Assembly: GCA_023444765.1 (NCBI GenBank)
Contig: JAEXLY010000206.1
Span: 1-28,683, forward strand
Source of the DNA: Pseudomonadota bacterium
Lineage (GTDB): Bacteria > Pseudomonadota > Gammaproteobacteria > Xanthomonadales > Xanthomonadaceae
Reading direction: 5' to 3'
DNA length: 28,683 bases
Under the pieces are notes generated by a model. It worked only from the letters and a program-made list of their open reading frames with translations, ran no database searches and was not told the DNA's origin. The translations under genes were made by a program, and so were the position numbers. This document shows positions 15,611 to 22,785 of the stretch, in pieces (position 1 is the stretch's first letter; every line of letters begins with the position of its first letter).

Positions 15611-17821
15611 TCAGAAGAACAGACGCACTCCCGCCGCGATGCTGCGGCCCGGCAGCGGCGCCAGGTCCTTCAGGAACGAGGTATGCGGACGCGCTTCCTC
15701 GTCGAGCAGGTTGGTGCCGTCGATGAACAGTTCGAGCGCGTTGCCCGCGGCGGTGTCGTGGTGCCAGGCCAGATTGGCGTTGACCAGGGTGTAACCCGGC
15801 GTGGGGTCCTCGTGCGCGGCGACGCGATCCTGGCGTGCGTGCCGGATCGCGCCGATGCCCGCGCGCCAGGCGCCACCCTCCCAGCGCAGCTCCGCCCCGG
15901 CGCGCCAGGGCGCGATCCGGGGCAGGTTCCCCGACAGCGGCAGGTCGGCGGTGTAGTGGTGTGCGTGGTCGCCGTGCGGGATGGCGAATGCCGCCTCCTG
16001 CGTGCCCTCGCCGGTGAGACGGCCGCGCACCGCGTCGCCGAAGCCTCGCAGCATCCAGCGGCTGCTGCCGTTGTCGAGCAGGGTCCAGCGCAGGTCGAGT
16101 TCTCCGCCAGTGAAGCGCGCATCGGCCTGGTTCCAGAGGCGTGCGGTGGCGCCGCCGTCCTCGATGCCCGTGTCGGCCAGATAGATGAAGTCGCGGTAGT
16201 CCAGGGCGTACAGCGAGGCGTTGACCGTCAGCGGGCCGCGATGCCAGTGCAGGCCCAGTTCGACGCGGTTGGCGGTTTCGCGGCGCAGCTGCGGGTTTCC
16301 GAACTCGTGGCTGCGCGTGGCCACGTGCAGGCCGTTGGAGTACAGCTCCTCGGCGGTGGGTGAGCGCTGGGCGCGGTCGATGCCGAAGGACAGGTGCAGG
16401 TCGTCGCCGAAGTGCCAGCGCGCCGCCGCCGAGAGGCTGGTGGCATCGAAGTCGCGCGACGGTCCGATCGCGTCGGCCGCGTCGACCTCGATCCGGTTGC
16501 GGTCGTGGCGCGCGCCCAGTTCCAGGTCGAGGGCGTCGAAGCCGCGGTGGCCGATCCAGAACAGGCCGACGTCGCGCGATCGCGAGTCGGGCACGAACGC
16601 CTCGTCGCCGACCGCGCGGAAGTCGCGACGCGAGCCCTGCAGGCCGAATGCTCCTTCCCATCCGGCCCAGGCGCGATGCACCAGTTCGGCCCGCAGTTCG
16701 GTGCTGTCGTTGTCGAACACCGTGCCCACTTCGCGGCCTTCGTACTCGGTATGGGTGTACTCGGTGCGCGCCAGCTTGACCCGCAGGCTGTCGAACACGC
16801 CCAGGCCGTCGAGTCCGCCGCGCACTTCGTGGCGACGCTGGTCGATCACGATATGGACGGCGTCTTCGTGCGCCTCTTCCTCGTCGTGATCGTCGTGATC
16901 GTCGTGATCGTCGTCCCCGTCGCCGTGTCCATGGTCTTCGTGGGCGTGGCCCGGAACGCCGTAGCGGCTGTTGAACAGGCTGCTGGCCGCTCCGACGAAG
17001 CCGCGGTCGCCGACCCAGGACAGGCCGAACGCGGCGCTGTCGGTCCGGAGCGCGCTGTTGGGAAGCGTGCCGCGGACCATCGCGTCCCCGTCGGCGTGGT
17101 CATCGTCGTGATCGTCCCCATGGTCGTCATCGTGCAGGCCGGGGCGCTCGGCGAGGCCGGGGATGTCGTAATCGCCGGTTTCCCGGTGCAGGGCATCGAG
17201 ATGGAACACGAGATGGCCGGACGAGGAGGTGCCGTCCAGGCGCAGCATGCCCGTGCGCTCGTCGTTGCCGGTGCCCGCGCGCAGCTCGGCGCGTCCCTGC
17301 AGCGGCGTCGCCGTCGCCTGTTCGGGAACGCGGCCCTCGACCACGTTGACCGCGCCGCCGATCGCGCCGCTGCCGTAGAGCAGCGTGCTGGGACCCTTCA
17401 GCACCTCGATCTGGTCGGCGAGGAAAGGCTCGATCGACACCGCGTGGTCGACGCTCACCGTCGATACGTCGCCCGAGGCGAGGCCGTCGCTGAGCACCTG
17501 TACGCGGGCACCTTCCAGCCCACGGATGATCGGACGCCCCACGCCGGGCCCGAAGTAGGAGGACTGGACGCCCGGCAGGCGGTTCACGGTCTCGCCGAGG
17601 GTCGCGGCCCGGACCTCGTCCAGGCGGCTGCCGGCCAGTACTTCGACCGGCTGGGTCAGCGCCTCGGCCGTGCGTGGCAGCGGGGTGGCACGGACCACGA
17701 CGTCGTCGAGATCCTTGATTTCGTCGTGGCGGGGATCGTCCTGGGCGAGGGCAGGCAGTGCAAACAGCGCCACGACGAGGGCTGAGGCGAGGCGGTGCGG
17801 GGCGGGAAACGCTGACGGCAT
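15611..17821 (-). CDS. TonB-dependent receptor, ZnuD-like zinc uptake
   Basis: A 736-residue outer-membrane receptor predicted to import zinc using TonB energy. Parts in order: signal peptide to about residue 26 (LPALA/QDD); TonB-box-like DDVVVRATP near 39; plug domain (VNRLPGVQSSY, RPIIRGLEGARVQVLSDG, EVLKGPSTLLYGSGAIGGAVNVVEG) to about 165; beta barrel ending in an aromatic Phe (VRLFF). Two His/Asp-rich segments, at about 229-248 and 290-322, match the extracellular zinc-capturing loops of Neisseria ZnuD, and the length is the same. A Zur-box-like palindrome lies 24 bases upstream of the ATG, and a Zur gene lies just downstream. Copper or other metals remain possible substrates; zinc is favoured by the regulation. 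The region 16881-16916 contains an in-frame 9-base tandem repeat within the second loop. Confidence 0.92.
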   Translation of the reverse strand: MPSAFPAPHRLASALVVALFALPALAQDDPRHDEIKDLDDVVVRATPLPRTAEALTQPVEVLAGSRLDEVRAATLGETVNRLPGVQSSYFGPGVGRPIIRGLEGARVQVLSDGLASGDVSTVSVDHAVSIEPFLADQIEVLKGPSTLLYGSGAIGGAVNVVEGRVPEQATATPLQGRAELRAGTGNDERTGMLRLDGTSSSGHLVFHLDALHRETGDYDIPGLAERPGLHDDDHGDDHDDDHADGDAMVRGTLPNSALRTDSAAFGLSWVGDRGFVGAASSLFNSRYGVPGHAHEDHGHGDGDDDHDDHDDHDEEEAHEDAVHIVIDQRRHEVRGGLDGLGVFDSLRVKLARTEYTHTEYEGREVGTVFDNDSTELRAELVHRAWAGWEGAFGLQGSRRDFRAVGDEAFVPDSRSRDVGLFWIGHRGFDALDLELGARHDRNRIEVDAADAIGPSRDFDATSLSAAARWHFGDDLHLSFGIDRAQRSPTAEELYSNGLHVATRSHEFGNPQLRRETANRVELGLHWHRGPLTVNASLYALDYRDFIYLADTGIEDGGATARLWNQADARFTGGELDLRWTLLDNGSSRWMLRGFGDAVRGRLTGEGTQEAAFAIPHGDHAHHYTADLPLSGNLPRIAPWRAGAELRWEGGAWRAGIGAIRHARQDRVAAHEDPTPGYTLVNANLAWHHDTAAGNALELFIDGTNLLDEEARPHTSFLKDLAPLPGRSIAAGVRLFF
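16881..16916 (+). repeat. 9-base tandem repeat encoding Asp-Asp-His in a receptor loop
   Basis: TCGTCGTGA is repeated three times (16881-16907) and continues as TCGTCGT in a fourth, diverging unit. On the coding (minus) strand it encodes DDH repeats of the second His-rich loop. Any gain or loss of a unit stays in frame. Confidence 0.8.
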
Positions 17822-17844
17822 GGGGAGGGCTGGTCCGTTGAGTG

Positions 17845-17862
17845 GTAATGTTATACTATTAC
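17845..17862. promoter_or_regulatory. Zur-box-like operator between the receptor and MerC genes
   Basis: GTAATGTTATACTATTAC is an imperfect palindrome (14 of 18 positions symmetric). Its core GTTATACTATTAC matches the gammaproteobacterial Zur core GTTATANTATAAC at all but one fixed position. It overlaps a TATACT -10 candidate for the merC-like gene (17852-17857) and the -10/start region of the receptor gene, so one bound repressor could silence both. It is an A/T-rich island in otherwise GC-rich DNA. Confidence 0.75.
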
Positions 17863-17887
17863 GGAATGCTCACGACCCTTGTGTCAA
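17858..17887 (-). promoter_or_regulatory. Predicted promoter for the ZnuD-like receptor
   Basis: On the minus strand a perfect TTGACA (17882-17887) is followed after 18 bases by CGTAAT (17858-17863), four of six matches to the -10 consensus. Transcription would start near 17851, inside the Zur-like box. Confidence 0.45.
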
Positions 17888-17900
17888 CCTCCCGAACGTC

Positions 17901-18308
17901 ATGACCCCACGACAGCGACACAACCTCGATCGTTTCGGCGCAGCCGGCTCCCTGGTCTGCGCGGCGCACTGCGCGCTGCTGCCATTGCTGATCGCCGCGC
18001 TGCCCTCGCTTGGCGTCGCGGTGTGGTTGGGCGACAGCCTTGAAGTCGCCTTCGTGATCTTCGCCACCCTGCTGGGCGTCTTCAGTCTGGCCTGGGGATA
18101 CCGGCGGCACCGGGCGCTGCGGGCGCTTGGCTTGCTGCTGCCCGGCCTGGCGGTGCTGTGGACGGCCGTGCTTTACGCGCCGCTGCACGAAACGGTGGTG
18201 CCGCACGCGGTGGCGATGACCCTCGGCGGCACCCTGGTCGCGATCGGACACCTGGTGAACCTGCGCCTCAACCACGGCCACGTGCACGACGCCAGCTGCG
18301 CGCACTGA
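17901..18308 (+). CDS. MerC-family inner-membrane protein
   Basis: A 135-residue protein with four predicted transmembrane helices (about 14-32, 36-55, 57-68 extended, 76-93, 104-121, the boundaries being uncertain). The first helix carries the metal-binding pair C20 and C24 with H23 (LVCAAHCALLPLL), the hallmark of the MerC domain, and the tail is rich in ligands (NHGHVHDASCAH). MerC proteins take up Hg2+ or Cd2+ across the inner membrane, and many homologues lie outside mer operons. No other mercury gene is present here. The shared Zur-like operator with the receptor suggests a role in zinc handling. The ATG at 17901 lacks a Shine-Dalgarno; the leader from TATACT would be about 37 bases. 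Confidence 0.85.
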   Translation: MTPRQRHNLDRFGAAGSLVCAAHCALLPLLIAALPSLGVAVWLGDSLEVAFVIFATLLGVFSLAWGYRRHRALRALGLLLPGLAVLWTAVLYAPLHETVVPHAVAMTLGGTLVAIGHLVNLRLNHGHVHDASCAH

Positions 18309-18334
18309 GCCGCATGCGGCCCTGGCCTGCGTGG

Positions 18335-18340
18335 TAGACT
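18335..18340 (+). promoter_or_regulatory. Predicted -10 box for the bTHX gene
   Basis: TAGACT, with transcription expected near 18347 and a leader of about 66 bases ending in an AGGAG ribosome-binding site. The -35 is weak. Confidence 0.5.
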
Positions 18341-18412
18341 GCGCCCCCTCGCGCGACCGCGCGGCGGCCGGACACCCCGCGCCGATTTTCCAGAGATTCC
18401 AGGAGCAAGACG

Positions 18413-18598
18413 ATGGGCAAGGGCGACCGCAAGACCGCCAAGGGCAAGCGCTATTCATCCAGCTACGGCAATGCGCGCCCCAAGGCCGTGACCAAGGCCA
18501 CGGGCAGCGCTGCCGCGCCGGTGGCGAAGACCGCGAAGGCCGCCACCAAGGCACCCGCCCGCAAGGCGGTGAAGAAGGTCGTCGCCAAGGGCGAATGA
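18413..18598 (+). CDS. 30S ribosomal protein THX (bTHX) family
   Basis: A 61-residue, highly basic protein. Its first 22 residues, MGKGDRKTAKGKRYSSSYGN..., match the conserved THX sequence (Thermus: MGKGDRRTRRGKIWRGTYG), which sits in the head of the 30S subunit. Residues 30-61 are an Ala/Lys-rich extension (VAKTAKAATKAPARKAVKKVV) absent from Thermus THX, which is about half as long. A good AGGAG ribosome-binding site lies 8 bases before the ATG. It is a stand-alone gene followed by a very strong terminator. Confidence 0.85.
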   Translation: MGKGDRKTAKGKRYSSSYGNARPKAVTKATGSAAAPVAKTAKAATKAPARKAVKKVVAKGE

Positions 18599-18610
18599 TC
18601 CACCGCCAGG

Positions 18611-18650
18611 CGCAACAAAAAGCCCCGCGAATGCGGGGCTTTTTGTTGCG
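18611..18650. terminator. Bidirectional Rho-independent terminator
   Basis: CGCAACAAAAAGCCCCGC (18611-18628) and GCGGGGCTTTTTGTTGCG (18633-18650) form a perfect 18-bp stem with a 4-base loop. The GC stem next to a T5 run on one strand, and the mirror run on the other, make it work for both the bTHX gene and the convergent dipeptidase gene. Confidence 0.92.
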
Positions 18651-18734
18651 GCCGCGCGCATCGCGGCGACGGTGGGTTCTGGCCCGCCGGTTCGGACCGT
18701 TCCGGCCGGCGGAAACGCGTCGCGCGCGCCGTGC

Positions 18735-19943
18735 TCAGCGCCGCTGCGCGCCGGCTTCCACCTCGCGCCAGACCCGCAGCAGGTTGCCGCCAAGGATCTT
18801 GCGGATGTCCTCGTCGTCGTAGCCGCGCGAGATCAGTCCGGCGACGAGATTGGGGAAATCGGCGACCGAGCGCAGGCCGTCGGCCAGTTCGCCGCCCACG
18901 CCATCGAAGTCCGAGCCGAGGCCGACATGATCCACGCCCAGCAGGCGTACCCCGTGGTCGATCTGGTCGAGCACCGCGGACAGCGGCGTGGAAGGCGTGG
19001 GGTGGTCGCGCTCCCAGTCCGCCTCGAAGGCCGCCGCGTCCCGGGTGGGCTGCCCGGCTGCGGCCAGTTCGGCATTGCGCGCGTCGAACGCGGCGCGCGC
19101 GCGGAACCGGGCCTGCATGTCGGCGGCCGCCCGGGCATTGATGAAGGCCGTTCCGAACGGGATCTGCACCACGCCGCCGCGCGCGGCGATCGCGCGGGCC
19201 AGCTCGTCGCTGATGTTGCGCTCGAACCCCGGGGTGAAGTGGCGGAACGCCGAATGGCTGGCGATCACCGGCACCGTGCTCAGTTCGATCGCCTGCCCGG
19301 CCGCGGCGTCGGAGACGTGCGACACGTCCACCATGATGCCCAGCCGGTTCATCTCCGCGACGACCTCCCGCCCGAACGGACTCAGCCCGTCCCAGCGCCG
19401 CTCGACGCCATAGGACGAGTCCGCGATGCGGTTGGCGGCACTGTGCGCGAGCGTGATGTAGCGGATGCCGCGGTCGAAGAATCGCTGCAGCTGCGCCAGG
19501 TCGTCGCCCAGCGGCGCGCCGTTCTCCATGCCCAGCGGCAACAGCACGCGTCCACCTTCCCGCAGCCGGTCGACGTCGGCGGGGGAGGTCAGGATGGCGA
19601 AGCGGTCGGGATGGCGCTGCACCAGCGCCTCGACCGCGTCGATCTGCGCGTGGGCCGACTGCCGGGCCTTGCCTTCGATGTCTTCGCGCGCCGAGGTGTA
19701 GATCGACATGAAGGCGACGTCCAGTCCGCCCTGGCGCGCGCGCGGCCAGTCGAACTCGCGATCGGGCGCAGGCTGGCCGAGGTCGGCCCAGGTTTCGGCG
19801 AGGATGCCGGGTGCGTCGATGTGCGTGTCGACGATGACGGCGTCTTGCGCCAGTGCGCTGGCGCGCTGCAGCGTCGCCTCGTCGGCCAGTGCCGTGGAGC
19901 CGGAAAGGGCCAGGGCGCAGGCCAGGGCGGTGCGCAGGATCAT
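18735..19943 (-). CDS. Exported membrane dipeptidase (peptidase family M19)
   Basis: A 402-residue zinc dipeptidase of the renal dipeptidase family that splits dipeptides, often with broad or D-residue tolerance. It has a signal peptide (MILRTALACALALSGSTALA/DE), so it acts in the periplasm. The binuclear zinc ligands are visible: H41 and D43 (VDTHIDAPG), the bridging Glu in LPLGMENGAPLG, and His residues in VDVSHVSD and IASHSAFRH; GLGSDFDGVGG near the end is the other active-site signature. The ATG at 19943 follows CGGAGA. It lies 13 bases after hutI and is probably in the same transcript. It ends at a bidirectional terminator. Confidence 0.93.
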   Translation of the reverse strand: MILRTALACALALSGSTALADEATLQRASALAQDAVIVDTHIDAPGILAETWADLGQPAPDREFDWPRARQGGLDVAFMSIYTSAREDIEGKARQSAHAQIDAVEALVQRHPDRFAILTSPADVDRLREGGRVLLPLGMENGAPLGDDLAQLQRFFDRGIRYITLAHSAANRIADSSYGVERRWDGLSPFGREVVAEMNRLGIMVDVSHVSDAAAGQAIELSTVPVIASHSAFRHFTPGFERNISDELARAIAARGGVVQIPFGTAFINARAAADMQARFRARAAFDARNAELAAAGQPTRDAAAFEADWERDHPTPSTPLSAVLDQIDHGVRLLGVDHVGLGSDFDGVGGELADGLRSVADFPNLVAGLISRGYDDEDIRKILGGNLLRVWREVEAGAQRR

Positions 19944-19956
19944 GCGGGTCTCCGGG

Positions 19957-21195
19957 TCAGCAAAGTCGATGGCCGCCTGCGTAGACGGCGCGCGTCAGCG
20001 GTCCGCCCAGCCAGTAGCACAGTTCGGCGGGACGCGAGATGCTCCAGTGGACGAAGTCGGCGCGCAGGCCGGGGCGCAGGATGCCGCGGTCGTCGAGGCC
20101 GAGCGCGCGCGCGCCGTTGACGGTCGCTCCGCGTAGCGCTTCTTCCGGCGTGAGGCGGAAATGCGTGCACGCCAGCTGCATCGCCTGTCGGAGGGAGAGC
20201 AGCGGCGAGGTGCCGGGATTGCAGTCGGTGGCGACCGCCATCGGCACGCCCTGCGCGCGGAACTCGGCAACCGGCGGCAGCCGGGTTTCGCGAAGCACGT
20301 GGAAGGCGCCCGGCAGCAGTACGGCCACGGTACCGGCGCGGGCCATCGCGGCCACGCCCGCCGGCGAGGTGTGTTCGACGTGGTCCGCCGACAGGCCATC
20401 GAAATCCGCGACCAGGGCGGCGCCATTGCCGTCGCTGAGCTGGTCGGCGTGCAGCTTGACCGGCAGGCCGATCCCGCGCGCGACCTCGAACACGCGCCGC
20501 GTCTGCGCTGCGCTGAAGCCGATGCGCTCTGCAAAGGCGTCCACTGCGTCGACCAGTCCCTCGCCATGCAGCAGCGGCAGCCACTCGCACACCGCCGCGA
20601 CGTAGTCGTCGGCGCTGCCTGCGTACTCGGGCGGCAGCGCATGCGCGCCGAGGAAGGTGGTGCGCACGTCCACGCCCAGCGCCTGTCCGATGCGCCGCGC
20701 GACCCGCAACATGCGCCGCTCGCTCTCCAGGTCCAGGCCGTACCCGGACTTGATCTCGAGCGTGGTCACGCCGTCGCCCAGCAGCGCGCGGGCGCGCGGC
20801 AGCGATTGCGCCAGCAGTGCGTTCTCGTCGGCCGCGCGCACGGCGCGCACGGTCGAGACGATTCCCCCGCCACTGCGCGCGATCTCCTCGTAGCTGGCGC
20901 CCTGCAGCCGTTGCTCGAACTCCGCGGCGCGGTCGCCGGCGAACACCAGATGGGTATGGCAGTCCACCAGCCCGGGCGTAACCCAGCCGCCGTCGGCTTC
21001 GACCACGCGGTCGGCCAGGCGCGCCGGGTCGCCGGGTAGGTCCGCGCGACGGCCGGCGAACACGATGCGGCCCCCGCGCCAGCCCAGCGCGCCGTCCTCG
21101 ATCGCGCCGTAACCGGCGTCGTCCTCCAGCGTCGCCAGGTGCGCGCCGACCAGCACTGCGTCCCAGACCTCAGTCACCGCCGTCTCCGCCATCAT
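19957..21195 (-). CDS. hutI: Imidazolonepropionase
   Basis: Third enzyme of histidine degradation: a metal-dependent amidohydrolase opening 4-imidazolone-5-propionate to N-formimino-L-glutamate in the cytosol. The metal site starts with DCHTHLVFAGDRAAEFEQR, and EIKSGYGLDLE, TTFLGAHALPPEY, KLHADQLSD, LSADHVEH and ATDCNPGTSP are all HutI signatures. The start MMAETAV (412 residues) fits the family N terminus best; MATRPDR at 21225 is an alternative with a closely spaced GGGAG. It is co-directional with the M19 dipeptidase downstream and divergent from hutF. hutH, hutU and hutG are not in the window. Confidence 0.94.
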   Translation of the reverse strand: MMAETAVTEVWDAVLVGAHLATLEDDAGYGAIEDGALGWRGGRIVFAGRRADLPGDPARLADRVVEADGGWVTPGLVDCHTHLVFAGDRAAEFEQRLQGASYEEIARSGGGIVSTVRAVRAADENALLAQSLPRARALLGDGVTTLEIKSGYGLDLESERRMLRVARRIGQALGVDVRTTFLGAHALPPEYAGSADDYVAAVCEWLPLLHGEGLVDAVDAFAERIGFSAAQTRRVFEVARGIGLPVKLHADQLSDGNGAALVADFDGLSADHVEHTSPAGVAAMARAGTVAVLLPGAFHVLRETRLPPVAEFRAQGVPMAVATDCNPGTSPLLSLRQAMQLACTHFRLTPEEALRGATVNGARALGLDDRGILRPGLRADFVHWSISRPAELCYWLGGPLTRAVYAGGHRLC

Positions 21196-21337
21196 CCAGG
21201 CCGCCCTGTCCGGACGCGTCGCCATCGCTCCCGCGACTGCGACGCGCGCCCGGCGAACGCAGCCGCTCGCGCGCCTTGAGCAGCACCAGGGCCGCCATCG
21301 CCAGCGTCAGCCCCATGATCGCGAGGGTTTCGAACAT
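21170..21337 (-). CDS. Possible 55-residue membrane protein overlapping the hutI start
   Basis: An ATG at 21337 opens a frame of 55 codons ending with TGA at 21170-21172, reading MFETLAIMGLTLAMAALVLL then KARERLRSPG, then a Gly/Asp-rich tail. The N terminus is a convincing transmembrane helix followed by basic residues, unlike the Arg/Pro/Ala text of chance frames in this DNA. It overlaps the start of hutI in another frame, which would allow coupled translation. No Shine-Dalgarno is visible and no family is recognised. Confidence 0.35.
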   Translation of the reverse strand: MFETLAIMGLTLAMAALVLLKARERLRSPGARRSRGSDGDASGQGGLDDGGDGGD

Positions 21338-21371
21338 GCGCCCGGCCAGTGAAAGGAGTCCGCCAGCGCGG

Positions 21372-21377
21372 TAGCCT
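21372..21377 (+). promoter_or_regulatory. Possible -10 box for hutF
   Basis: TAGCCT, four of six matches, would start transcription near 21384 and give a leader of about 23 bases. No palindrome resembling a HutC operator is seen between hutI and hutF. Confidence 0.3.
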
Positions 21378-21406
21378 AACCCACTCCCGCCGCAGACCGT
21401 CGTCCG

Positions 21407-22657
21407 ATGTCACTCCCATTGACCGCGCCTCCCATCGAAGCCGTCCCCACGGGATGGCGGATGCCGGGTATCGCCAACCTGCACTCGCACGCGTTCCAGC
21501 GCGCGATGGCGGGGCTCGCCGAGCGGCAGACCGACCCGGCCGATTCGTTCTGGACCTGGCGCGAGACCATGTACCGGATGGCGGCGCGCTTCGATCCCGA
21601 CACGCTGCATGCGGTCGCCTCGCAGCTGTACGTGGAGATGCTCGAGGCCGGCTATACCACGGTGTGCGAGTTCCACTACCTGCACCACGCTCCCGACGGC
21701 AGTGCCTACCGCACCCCCACGGCGATGTCGGACGCCCTGGTCGCGGCCGCGCGCGAGGCCGGCATCCGGTTGTGCCTGCTGCCGGTGCTGTACATGACCG
21801 GCGGCTTCGACGGACGCGGGCTCGGCCCGCGGCAGCGCCGTTTCGGCCATGGCATCGACGACTACCTGCGCCTGTTCCAGGACCTGCATGCGCGGCAGGA
21901 CGACATGCTGCGCGTGGGCTGTGCGCTGCACAGCCTGCGTGCGGTACCGGAGGAGGCCATGCGCACCGTGCTTGCCGCGCTGCCGGCCGATGCGCGCATC
22001 CATATCCACATTGCCGAACAGGTGGGCGAGGTGCAGGACTGCCTCGCCGTGCGCGACCTGCGGCCGGTCGAATGGCTGCTGCGCAAAGCCGATGTCGACG
22101 CGCGCTGGACCCTGGTGCATGCCACCCACCTCAACGATGGCGAAGTGCAGGGCATTGCCCGCTCGGGCGCGACCGTGGCCATCTGCCCGACCACGGAAGC
22201 CAACCTGGGCGACGGCCTGTTCCGCCTGCGCGACTATCTCGATGCGGGCGGGGCCTGGGGCGTCGGATCCGACTCGCACATCTCCGTGTCGCCGGTGGAG
22301 GAACTGCGCTGGCTCGAGTACGGGCAGCGGTTGCAGACGCGTCGCCGCAACATCGCGGTCCGTCCCGGCTCGCCTGGTGTGGGCGCGACCCTGCTGCAGG
22401 GCACGCTGGCCAGCGCGGCGGCCAGTACGGGTTTCGGCGACCAGGGCGACGCGATCGTGCTGGACGCCGATGCGCCGCTGCTCGCCGCCGCGACCCGTGA
22501 CGACGTCGCCGAACGGTGGATATTCAGCGGAAACCGCCCTCTGGTGCGCGAAGTGCACGTGGCAGGCAGGCACGTGGTCGAGGATGGTCGTCATCCGCGG
22601 CGCGATGCCGTCGCCACGCGCTACGCCGAAGCGCTGCACCGACTGCTGGGAGACTGA
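21407..22657 (+). CDS. hutF: Formimidoylglutamate deiminase
   Basis: A 416-residue amidohydrolase of the five-step histidine pathway. It deiminates N-formimino-L-glutamate (the HutI product) to N-formylglutamate and ammonia, which HutG then hydrolyses to glutamate. Zinc ligands: H26 and H28 (NLHSHAFQ), H201 (HIHIAEQ), His in VHATHLND, and D289 (VGSDSHIS). GLAERQTDPADSFWTWRETMY is the signature that separates HutF from other amidohydrolases. It is somewhat shorter than the common 450 residues, mainly at the N terminus, which starts close to the HxH. It is divergent from hutI; the two catalyse consecutive steps. Confidence 0.94.
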   Translation: MSLPLTAPPIEAVPTGWRMPGIANLHSHAFQRAMAGLAERQTDPADSFWTWRETMYRMAARFDPDTLHAVASQLYVEMLEAGYTTVCEFHYLHHAPDGSAYRTPTAMSDALVAAAREAGIRLCLLPVLYMTGGFDGRGLGPRQRRFGHGIDDYLRLFQDLHARQDDMLRVGCALHSLRAVPEEAMRTVLAALPADARIHIHIAEQVGEVQDCLAVRDLRPVEWLLRKADVDARWTLVHATHLNDGEVQGIARSGATVAICPTTEANLGDGLFRLRDYLDAGGAWGVGSDSHISVSPVEELRWLEYGQRLQTRRRNIAVRPGSPGVGATLLQGTLASAAASTGFGDQGDAIVLDADAPLLAAATRDDVAERWIFSGNRPLVREVHVAGRHVVEDGRHPRRDAVATRYAEALHRLLGD

Positions 22658-22712
22658 AACCCGCGCCGTTGCGCAGCGCCGACGCGGCCGCCGGCCGCCC
22701 GGCGTCGCGGCG

Positions 22713-22726
22713 CTGACCTGGATCAA
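22713..22726. promoter_or_regulatory. FNR/CRP-type dyad upstream of ubiM
   Basis: CTGACCTGGATCAA matches TTGAT-N4-ATCAA at 8 of 10 positions, with one perfect half-site. It lies 60 bases before the ubiM start, after the end of hutF. No good -10 is seen at class II spacing. Confidence 0.35.
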
Positions 22727-22785
22727 TGCGCGGGCGGGTGGCTGCGGGGCAGGCTGGCGCCCCGCCTCAACGGAGCCGCCAGCGC

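Noticed and set aside
16860..16950. Tandem GTGATCGTC-like repeats considered as a CRISPR or mobile-element repeat
   Set aside because: They are short, contiguous, in frame and encode the His/Asp-rich loop of the receptor.
21352..21358. Perfect AAAGGAG Shine-Dalgarno on the plus strand before hutF
   Set aside because: No start codon follows at a suitable distance; hutF begins about 48 bases later, so it is probably coincidental.
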